15,690 bases of DNA. Origin: Campylobacterota bacterium. Lineage in GTDB: Bacteria > Campylobacterota > Campylobacteria > Campylobacterales > SZUA-545. Below are positions 1 to 6,400 of the stretch, piece after piece. Both the position numbers and the translations under genes were made by a program. The DNA lies in contig PWVP01000114.1 in NCBI GenBank assembly GCA_003561815.1, positions 1 to 15,690 of the forward strand, given 5' to 3'. The notes under the pieces were generated by a model that was not told the DNA's origin, did not search any database, and was given only the letters and a program-made list of their open reading frames with translations. Each line of letters starts with the position of its first letter. Position 1 is the first letter of the stretch.

Positions 1-730
1 GGATACTGCCCGGCCCGTAGATGGTAGGAAGGTTCAGTTCCGCTGCGCGCAGGAGTCGACGAACGCTTGCCTCGTTGTGCCGGAAGACCGACACAGTATT
101 AACGTAGTTGACGATGAAGGGCCGCTCCTGGAGTGAGCGGAGGTCGCCGGCAACGGCTGTCGCCATTTCCACCGAAGACTCTGTACTTCCTGCCTCCCGG
201 CCCACAAAGACAATCGGTTTTGTGCTCTCCCTAAGCATAACGGCCATCTGATGCGACTCGTACTGATCGTCGGGCACGTCGCTGGGCAGGAACATAGACA
301 TCACGAAATCCAGGTTGGGCAGCGCGTCGACTAGGCGGACCCCGCTGACGACGTCATCCAGAACGGCCTTTCTTCGCTCCCCCGAGAAGGGATCGCAAAT
401 GTTGAGACAGTCAGAGCCGACACCGAAGTAGCTCCGCTGATCGCCCAACGTCATGGCCTGCTGACCGGTCTGGTCATAGATGTCGATGCTCTTGGGTGCT
501 ATGTCAAGAGCCCATTCGACCAAGTCGGCTGGAATGCGCACAAGATTTCCATCTGATACAGCAGCCCCTCCTCGTTGGAAGAGGTCGAGGGCTTCCTGGC
601 AGTAGAAACGGCAGCCGACACGATCTAGGATGTATAGGCTTGCATCGTGGACTCGCTGCGTCTGATTCTCACTCAGTCCCGGGGATACCGTCTCCCAATA
701 CGAGCCATGATCTCTTCTCTGTAGTCTCAA
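1..730 (-). CDS. MttB-family (trimethylamine methyltransferase-like) corrinoid methyltransferase, N-terminal part, cut by window edge
   Basis: The minus strand reads without a stop for 243 codons from 730 to the window edge. About half of the usual 480-500 residue MttB protein is present. The translation carries the family pattern: an early HDASLYILDRVG segment, then RIPADLVEWALDIAPKSI, YFGVGSDC, a D-x-x-SGERRKAVLDDV stretch, VDALPNLDFVMS, a T-KPIVFVG strand and LLRAAELNLPTIYGPGS. Members transfer a methyl group from an amine (trimethylamine, glycine betaine, carnitine and others) to a cognate corrinoid protein in the cytoplasm. The start is TTG at 730-728. It is preceded by GAGGAGG eight bases upstream, and an in-frame stop lies further upstream. 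The ATG at 708 is in another frame and reaches a stop after 11 codons. The position that holds pyrrolysine in true MttB lies outside the window, so the Pyl and non-Pyl classes cannot be told apart. The family call is secure; the substrate is unknown. Confidence 0.9.
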   Translation of the reverse strand, partial: MRLQRRDHGSYWETVSPGLSENQTQRVHDASLYILDRVGCRFYCQEALDLFQRGGAAVSDGNLVRIPADLVEWALDIAPKSIDIYDQTGQQAMTLGDQRSYFGVGSDCLNICDPFSGERRKAVLDDVVSGVRLVDALPNLDFVMSMFLPSDVPDDQYESHQMAVMLRESTKPIVFVGREAGSTESSVEMATAVAGDLRSLQERPFIVNYVNTVSVFRHNEASVRRLLRAAELNLPTIYGPGSI

Positions 731-780
731 GTCGCTTGCCTCCTCATCCCGTTTCCCCTATTCCTATATGTCACATCGGG

Positions 781-812
781 ACCCCCTTGCTGAGTCTCGT
801 GTTAGAGGGGGT
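781..812. repeat. Inverted repeat upstream of mttB, possible operator
   Basis: Perfect 7-bp arms ACCCCCT and AGGGGGT flank an 18-base spacer, 51-82 bases upstream of the TTG start of the MttB gene. Read on the minus strand the element begins ACCCCCTCTAACACGAG. This closely resembles the 19-bp palindrome upstream of AH1 (ACCCCTCTATACGAGGGGT at 4729-4747). A shared regulator is an inference. Confidence 0.4.
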
Positions 813-870
813 GGAGATCCGATTTGCCGTGGTGCTTTGCTGCATCAGCTATGCCATGAGCGCGAAGGTC

Positions 871-1023
871 TCACTCATCAACTCGCTCATAGGCGACTTT
901 CTCGCCCACACGATTCAGCTCGATCTGCATCATCGCGATCTGGTTCTCGACCGTCGTTGAGCAATCGAGATCAAGCGCTGCCACATTGGGAAGCTGGTCT
1001 GGCGCGATGAACCCTACTGGGCC
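871..1023 (-). pseudogene. Possible C-terminal remnant of an unidentified protein
   Basis: A 50-codon open stretch on the minus strand ends at TGA (873-871). It begins right after an in-frame TAA and has no start codon with a ribosome-binding site. The translation looks protein-like, ending in an amphipathic segment with the residues TTVENQIAMMQIELNRVGEK. No homologue is recognised. It could be the tail of a decayed gene, or chance. Confidence 0.2.
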
Positions 1024-1369
1024 TTACTTAACTGCTGGTCGGGCACCTGCCCCGGTGCACCCGTTCAGCGGTTCTTCACATATTCTGGCATCGTGCGAGC
1101 TGATCACTCGAGCCAGCTCCCTTCTTCGTGTCGCCATTGGTGAGAAACACGAGGAGGGAGTGGTCTACTTGGGGTGCATCAACTCAGCAATGCAAGCCAC
1201 CTGGCGACCGCAGTGAAGGCGCGGAGGAGCCAGCTGACAGCATCGCCTGCGTTCCCGGGGACGTGCTAAGATAGCCCGTCTCCTGGGCAGATGGAGAGCA
1301 GCTGCATAGTTGTTGCCACGTCCAGCTGCGCTGAGTGGCCCATTGGATCTAAGGACGAAAGCTGCCGTG

Positions 1370-1382
1370 GTCACACTGTGAC
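1370..1382. repeat. 13-bp perfect palindrome
   Basis: GTCACA-C-TGTGAC is perfectly symmetrical about one central base. It lies in the long gap between the Fe-S gene and mttB. It could be a protein-binding site, but nothing around it assigns a role. Confidence 0.3.
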
Positions 1383-1908
1383 GCCCCCTTGACCGCGGTG
1401 TTGTCCCAGTTGATGCACCTCACGGATTGACCGCCACGTGCTGCACGGGCGCACACGTCCAGCCTATGCACACATGCCAGCGCCGTCACTGAACCATTCT
1501 GAGACAGCTGAATAGGGCACCGATCTCAAGACGGTGGCAGATAGCACGGTTCTCACCCCCAATGGTTTCATGCAGGTCAGCCTTTGGCGACCCGGCTCCC
1601 TACCCAGCGGCATACTGCGCCGGCTACGACTCAGTCCGCTGGATGGTCTGAGGTCGCGTGCTCGGCTCTCCCTGGAACTCGATCTCATCGTGCCAGCAAT
1701 CACACCGAATAGCAGATATCCGGCTCGAATTCCCAGCTTACCTGAGTGGCGCGGGGAATGGTGAGGTGGGCTCTTACCGGGCAGAGCTCCTGATCAACTA
1801 CCCGGCAGGTCTCGAACTGATCCTTGCTTCCCGCCAATGCGACGCGTAGATTGAGACGATTCAGCATAGCTGAACTCTGCCCTTGCCCGATGGCTCAACC
1901 TGAGGAAA

Positions 1909-3093
1909 TCAGCGAAATAGCTCTTCCCTCCTCAACCCCTGCAAGCCGCATATCGCCATGCAGCGTCCACAATAGTAGCCAGGATACAGGTTGCGCTTCT
2001 GAACCCGCTCCTCGCGGCAGCTTGCATAGTCGAACTGTAGGTGTTCGCCGCAAAACCGTGACTCCTGTTGAGTGAGATCCCCTCCGTAGTGTCCGTCTCG
2101 CTGAGGCGACGAATTTCGCAGCGCCCCGGATGGACAGTACCTTAGGCACATTCCACAGCTCATCTGGCTCTTGCTTTTGTCGGCCAGGTAGGTGCAGAAA
2201 CGGTGACGGTTGACCTGCGAATCGGTGCAAGTGAAGTCACTAAGCGACGACAGGTGATCATACCACTCTTCTGTCAACAGGACCACCCCACCGCTGCCAT
2301 CCATCACCGGTTCGTGGCGATCGAAGATCACCATAGAGCAAAGCGGGCCGATGAAACGCTCGATTTCGCCTTCTATGAGTTCATCGCGGAACGTGAGACG
2401 GTTGACGCCAAACTGCGCCAACCCAGTCAACACTGCCAAGCTCTTATGCGGGAAGTGGACTTCCTTGCAGGGCCCGTGAGCGTTCCCTTGGTGGATCTTT
2501 GGTACGATCTCATCCGACAGAATCCGTAGTTGGGCCGCTCCCAAGGCGAGGGTCGCGCGCGTCCCGTCGTACAAGTCAGCTGCCAAGCGTGTCATCGCGT
2601 CATCAAGGGTAGCGGCAGTCTCAGTTTCTGCTTCCGCACAGTCCTCGCTGGTACCCGCACCCCGCTGTATGATTGTTTCACGATATGACCGGAATACATC
2701 ATCAGATATTGGCAGCATCGCCGACACTAGAACGGCTCTACCGAAGATACGTCTCGCCTCTTCGTACGAACGCCAGGCACTCAGGTGGTTCATCGAACCA
2801 TCTGAGTGGACACGCTTCATATCGTTCACGGCGAAAAACTCCCAGAGCTGAGGGAAGTTCAAGGGAAAGCGGCCGATTGTCGCCGGATTTCTCATTCCTT
2901 GCCACAGGTCAAAGGTCAACTCACAGTTGGCCACGGCAACCTTAACAGCCGCGCATCCATCCGCTTCAGTTTTGTAGTATGGGTCAAGTTCGGCCGGCTC
3001 ATATCCAGCTCGGCGCCTCAAGTGCTTCAGCTTCTCAATCCGCTTCTGAAGCCAAGTTGCTACCTGGGGTTGGGTTAGTGCATTACACTCCAT
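1909..3093 (-). CDS. QueG / reductive-dehalogenase-like iron-sulfur protein
   Basis: 394 residues, with ATG at 3093 preceded by GGAGGA about eight bases upstream. The N-terminal two thirds have no recognised enzyme motif. Residues 221-235 (LTGLAQFGVNRLTF) followed by a FIGPLCSMVIFD strand resemble the GLG-x-x-G-x-N region found before the clusters in epoxyqueuosine reductases and reductive dehalogenases. The C-terminus then has two cysteine clusters. The first is C313-x2-C316-x3-C320-P with PSGAL after it. The second comprises C348, C359 and C375-x2-C378-x3-C382. This fits two [4Fe-4S] clusters. There is no Tat or Sec signal, so the protein is probably cytoplasmic. It lies 148 bp downstream of AH1 and upstream of mttB on the same strand. 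A role in low-potential electron transfer, or in reactivating the corrinoid partner of MttB, is inferred from context only. No cobalamin-binding motif was seen. Confidence 0.75.
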   Translation of the reverse strand: MECNALTQPQVATWLQKRIEKLKHLRRRAGYEPAELDPYYKTEADGCAAVKVAVANCELTFDLWQGMRNPATIGRFPLNFPQLWEFFAVNDMKRVHSDGSMNHLSAWRSYEEARRIFGRAVLVSAMLPISDDVFRSYRETIIQRGAGTSEDCAEAETETAATLDDAMTRLAADLYDGTRATLALGAAQLRILSDEIVPKIHQGNAHGPCKEVHFPHKSLAVLTGLAQFGVNRLTFRDELIEGEIERFIGPLCSMVIFDRHEPVMDGSGGVVLLTEEWYDHLSSLSDFTCTDSQVNRHRFCTYLADKSKSQMSCGMCLRYCPSGALRNSSPQRDGHYGGDLTQQESRFCGEHLQFDYASCREERVQKRNLYPGYYCGRCMAICGLQGLRREELFR

Positions 3094-3241
3094 ACAGTCT
3101 TCCTCCGTGTCGGCCGTTCAGACAAGGCGATCAAGCTCAGTGTTGTTGTGAGTGCAGAGTCCTCCGCTCTTGCGACTTCTACTCCTACCTCTTGGCCCCA
3201 GCCCCACCATCACCGCAGGATTTCCTGGGCCTGTAGGCTTC

Positions 3242-4705
3242 CTACCAAGGTGGTCGCTGGAATGGCAGCCGGCTGTGTCCCCAGAACTCCTTGGGCAGCT
3301 CTAGAGTATGCGAAAGGTTGGTGCGGTCGAGCATCCTGAGTGTCTCTTCCTGGGCCATCTCCAGCACCTCGGTTTCGTCAACCGTCTTCACCCTACGACC
3401 CTCCATCAGGATACGGCCGTCAACAATGACGGTATGTACGTCGCTCCCGTTGGCATAGTAGGCGATTCGGTGGACTGGCATGTTGAGGGGATAGAGATGG
3501 GGTTTGAACATATCGACCAATATGATGTCAGCTTTTTTGCCCGGTTCGAGAGACCCTATCTCGCTGTCTAACCTCAGTGCTCGCGCTGCATCGATAGTAA
3601 CCATCTCCAGCACTTTGCCCGCGGGAAGACAGCTGGGATCGCGGTAGTGCCTCCGGTGATAGCGCATGCACTGGAACATGTGCCGAAACATATCGTAGCT
3701 TCTGTCCGGCGACACGCCATCAGAACCAAGCATCACGGTGACACCAGCCTCGAGCAGTTCTGCCACCGGACAATGACCTGTCATCGACATTACCGCGCTA
3801 GGGTTGTGGACGATCTTAGTATCGGTTCTCTGGCAGATCGCTATCTCCTCCTCTGTTAGCTCGGTTGAGTGAGACAGCAGTGCATCCGACCCTAGAGTAT
3901 CGAGATTCTCATATGCGAATTTGACGGTACCGCGCGAATGCCCGTCTTGAGAGAATAGAACTCCGTGTCTCCGGCTCAACTCTCGCGTCTCGCGTGACCG
4001 ATCCCTCAGATCCTGGAACTCGGTCAAGCCAAGGGGGTTGAGGTTCGGGTAATGGATGGGGAACGTGATCCCTACGTGGATTCTTCCATTGGCCTGGGTG
4101 TGCCAACGTTGGATCAGGGCTTGGCAGGTGTCCAACTGGTCTTCGAAGTGGACCAGGTAGTCCTTGCGGGCTCCGTGGGCCCAGGTTGAGTACAGATCTG
4201 GAAAAGGAGGATTGCCCGGACCCACGAAAAGGAACTCTCGAATGCCTGTCTTCTCTACCGCCTCGCAGTGACGATCACCGAAGACCGGGTTGTCGGTGCG
4301 CATATAGCTGTCGCCGCCGCCAAGGAATGTGACACCACAGGTTGTGCCGCACTTAAGGCGCTCCAGAGAACTGAGCGCCCCATCCGCGTACCAGTATGCC
4401 TCCGTGGTGCCTCTCTTGTAGTTGATGCGACACACGTCTATCCATGCTTCGGAATCTCCGGCTCCCATAGTCTTCACTAGACTATGACCAGCGTGGGCAT
4501 GTCCGTCGATCAGTCCGGGCATAGTGACCTTGCGACTGGCGTCGATCAACCTGTCGGCTGTGTACTTCTTGGTCAGGCTTTCCGCCGCCCCGACCTCCAG
4601 TATCCTGTTGCCTCGGATAGCCACTGCCCCGTCAGTCATAACCCGCCTGCCCGGGTCCATAGTGATGATCGTGCCCCCAACGATCAGGATATCTGTCCTC
4701 GTCAC
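3242..4705 (-). CDS. Amidohydrolase-superfamily protein AH1 (ATZ/TRZ / cytosine-deaminase-like)
   Basis: 487 residues, GTG start at 4705-4703 with AGGGAG upstream. The layout is that of the ATZ/TRZ branch: an N-terminal beta-sandwich (DILIVGGTIITMDPG), the TIM barrel from about residue 60, and a closing sandwich segment (GSLEPGKKADIILVD, HTVIVDGRILMEGRRV). Barrel ligands seen are H69-x-H71, H279 (LLSHSTELTEEE) and D329 (LGSDG). Where the family normally has the strand-5 metal histidine and the catalytic glutamate, it reads F251-S-Q-D254-G-H256. The usual strand-5 ligand therefore appears to be Asp, or a shifted His. Relatives hydrolyse or deaminate ring amides, triazines, cytosine or adenosine derivatives. 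It is a paralogue of AH2 (13407-14906), with the same C-terminal architecture. The 19-bp palindrome at 4729-4747 lies directly upstream. The substrate is not known. Confidence 0.9.
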   Translation of the reverse strand: MTRTDILIVGGTIITMDPGRRVMTDGAVAIRGNRILEVGAAESLTKKYTADRLIDASRKVTMPGLIDGHAHAGHSLVKTMGAGDSEAWIDVCRINYKRGTTEAYWYADGALSSLERLKCGTTCGVTFLGGGDSYMRTDNPVFGDRHCEAVEKTGIREFLFVGPGNPPFPDLYSTWAHGARKDYLVHFEDQLDTCQALIQRWHTQANGRIHVGITFPIHYPNLNPLGLTEFQDLRDRSRETRELSRRHGVLFSQDGHSRGTVKFAYENLDTLGSDALLSHSTELTEEEIAICQRTDTKIVHNPSAVMSMTGHCPVAELLEAGVTVMLGSDGVSPDRSYDMFRHMFQCMRYHRRHYRDPSCLPAGKVLEMVTIDAARALRLDSEIGSLEPGKKADIILVDMFKPHLYPLNMPVHRIAYYANGSDVHTVIVDGRILMEGRRVKTVDETEVLEMAQEETLRMLDRTNLSHTLELPKEFWGHSRLPFQRPPW

Positions 4706-5450
4706 GCTGATTAGTCTCCCTTTCTCATACCCCTCTATACGAGGGGTCTTCTGTGCTCAGATGATGCACTGCTTGTCACCGGACTTGCTCCATTCGCTTG
4801 AGCCTCCAGCTGTCCAGCCCACGTTGCCTCGGATTGTTCCCGTGTGTCGTGCCACAGGTAGGGGGATCAGCCTGGATGGACAACCATGGAATCCTGCTTC
4901 GGTCTCTGCTTTGCCCAACGGCACAGCATCGCACCTAGTTCTGCTCAACCGTGCGCACCAGAGAGTGCTATTCTACAGGTGCAGTGTGTCCATCGGGAGC
5001 GGCGAATATGCCTCCAACTCCCCGTCGCATCACTGTAAGATGCTCCAGTCCTGCCTCTGTCCACTGCGAACAATATCTGGAGCTGGGGATGGGGCTGGTC
5101 GCTATGCGGAGACTAGCCGGTTCCGCATTCTGCTTTGGAATCTCTGCATCATCGACATCTCACCTTATGGTGATGGTCACACCCATGCTGTCACAGCAAC
5201 CCACTTAAGCCAACAGTGACTTTGCCTTCTCTTGATCGTACAGCCCTCTGTCTCCTTGGTCAAGACGGGCAGTTCGTTGACCCCTCGCATCTCCGTGGTG
5301 AGCCAGCAACCGACAACAGCGCGTCGGGCAGGCATCATCCGGTCACTTGGGCTAGCCCGACATTGCTCTGCTTGGCCACCAACCTGGAGACTGTTGGGGC
5401 TCTTGAACACGGACCACGCCGACTAGACCAAATCCATCCCATCTGTCGAC
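4706..5450. other. Gap of about 745 bp with no supported gene
   Basis: The gap lies between the flavin-reductase-like gene and AH1, both on the minus strand. It contains the palindrome next to AH1 and part of a stem at the end of the flavin gene. A 64-codon open stretch on the minus strand (4968-5159) is coding-like in composition but lacks a start and ribosome-binding site, and matches no family I recognise. Plus-strand frames here show no family features. The region may be a leader with promoters for AH1, or a decayed gene. Confidence 0.5.
4729..4747. promoter_or_regulatory. 19-bp perfect inverted repeat upstream of AH1, candidate operator
   Basis: ACCCCTC-TATAC-GAGGGGT has perfect 7-bp arms around a 5-base TATAC centre. 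It ends 23 bases before the GTG start of AH1. Size, symmetry and position fit a dimeric repressor operator. The GntR protein at the right end of the window is a candidate binder (inference). The sequence CCTCTATAC recurs upstream of the flavin gene (6172-6180), where it overlaps the ribosome-binding site, and a related half-site lies upstream of mttB (781-812). Confidence 0.55.
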
Positions 5451-5456
5451 CTAGTC
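5421..5456 (-). terminator. Weak stem at the end of the flavin-reductase-like gene
   Basis: GACTAG and CTAGTC form a perfect 6-bp stem. It can be extended inward with G-U pairs, and one arm contains the TAG stop codon. The loop is about 16-24 bases and no U-tract follows, so it is not a classical Rho-independent terminator. It could protect the 3' end of the transcript or be coincidental. Confidence 0.25.
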
Positions 5457-6161
5457 CACTCGCGGTGGTGCAGGCTCATCTGTGGGAAGGGGAGGTGGTT
5501 CACGGTAGAATGCCAGAGCCTTGTCTTTCAGGCTAGTCACTCGATCCTCTATGCGTTCTGCCGACAGCCGTGGATCAGAGGGTTGAGATTTGCGAATGTC
5601 ATACCCCATCACGGGCCCCAACGCCCGCCAGCTTGCCGGGCGGGATCGGAATATCAGGTCCAGGAGATCCCAGCAGAGTTCACCCTCAATTACGTACTCC
5701 TGGTGGGCGCTCAAGCTCAGCATCTCCCCGACGACTAAGACGTGAGTTCCCATCCTTCCTCTATCTCGCTGAAAGCGTATCTCGTGAAGCACCCTGCACT
5801 CGATACTCACCGGGCATTCGGCAATGAGAGGAACCTCTACCTCCTGCCCCTTCACCTGTGTGAAGGCACACTTCTCCCATTTGTCCACATCGCGGCCAGA
5901 GTACATCCCAGCGTACTCCACCTGACGGATCATGTCGACTGTTGGGAAGTTGACGACAAACTGACCGTGCTCACGTATGAGTTCATACGAGTATCGGTAC
6001 GGTTTCGGACTGATTGTCAGAATAGGCGGCCTGTCCGAAGGCGCCCCCATCACGCCTAGGGTGAAGAAGTTGGGGTTCTCGATCCCGACGCTCACAAGAG
6101 CTACAGGTGCTGGCCAAAACGCGTTTCCCGCTCCGAACTTCACCGAGACACGACTCTGCAT
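5451..6161 (-). CDS. Flavin-reductase-like FMN-binding split-barrel protein
   Basis: 236 residues, ATG at 6161 with a strong GAGGAGGG about six bases upstream. The N-terminal 170 residues match the flavin-reductase-like (DIM6/NTAB) split-barrel pattern. A PVALVSVG strand comes first, followed by NFFTLGVMGAPSDRPP, then ISPKPYRYSYELIREHGQFVVNFP, an EYAG-x-x-SGRDVDKWE helix region and a GTHVLVVGEML strand. Relatives reduce FMN with NAD(P)H for a partner monooxygenase, or bind FMN as electron carriers. Here no monooxygenase is present in the window. The last 25 residues are Pro-rich (REPPPLPTDEPAPP) and probably disordered. The gene lies 239 bp after the ABC ATPase and 745 bp before AH1 on the same strand. 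Participation in the same pathway is inferred from position. The fold call is strong; the exact reaction is unknown. Confidence 0.85.
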   Translation of the reverse strand: MQSRVSVKFGAGNAFWPAPVALVSVGIENPNFFTLGVMGAPSDRPPILTISPKPYRYSYELIREHGQFVVNFPTVDMIRQVEYAGMYSGRDVDKWEKCAFTQVKGQEVEVPLIAECPVSIECRVLHEIRFQRDRGRMGTHVLVVGEMLSLSAHQEYVIEGELCWDLLDLIFRSRPASWRALGPVMGYDIRKSQPSDPRLSAERIEDRVTSLKDKALAFYREPPPLPTDEPAPPRVD

Positions 6162-6400
6162 AGATCACCCTCCTCTATACTACTGAAGAACTCGAACGCC
6201 CTCTCTCAACCCTGAGCAGCCGTCCTGGTCCCAGGATCTGAAGTGACAACAGTCGACACGCCCCATAGGCAGTCTCCTATCCCGACCCCAGGCTGTTTCC
6301 TCAGTCGGTTCCGCAGTGACACGGAGGACCGCTATCGCGGGAGTTCGAGGCTGTCAGCGCGCAAGACAAACTCACATGAGGCACAGTTGTTAGAGCAGCG
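6162..6400. other. Spacer between ABC ATPase and flavin gene, with a 14-bp inverted repeat
   Basis: TCCTGG-TC-CCAGGA at 6223-6236 has perfect 6-bp arms. A small CCGC-TATC-GCGG hairpin lies near 6330. No gene, U-tract terminator or clear promoter was recognised. Confidence 0.35.

Larger units (their letters stand above)
731..1908. other. Long gap (about 1.18 kb) with no supported gene
   Basis: This gap lies between the Fe-S protein and mttB, which share the minus strand. Frames on both strands are short, lack ribosome-binding sites and show no recognisable family. A few short coding-like stretches on the minus strand (871-1023, and around 1480-1740 split between frames by stops) suggest a decayed gene, but none can be identified. 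The gap also holds an inverted repeat at 781-812 and a 13-bp palindrome at 1370-1382. The mttB promoter must lie here if mttB is not cotranscribed with the gene upstream. No clear -35/-10 pair was recognised. Confidence 0.6.

Noticed and set aside
496..960. 154-codon plus-strand open frame
   Set aside because: Much of it is antisense to the MttB gene; it has no ribosome-binding site and no recognised motif.
3219..3245. Small palindromes at the end of AH1 (CAGGA-TT-TCCTG and GTAGG-CTT-CCTAC)
   Set aside because: The stems are only five bp with two- or three-base loops and no U-tract, so they are insufficient to call a terminator.
4524..5219. 231-codon plus-strand open frame
   Set aside because: Its first part is antisense to the AH1 start. 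There is no ribosome-binding site and the protein shows no family features, so it is treated as a shadow plus gap sequence.
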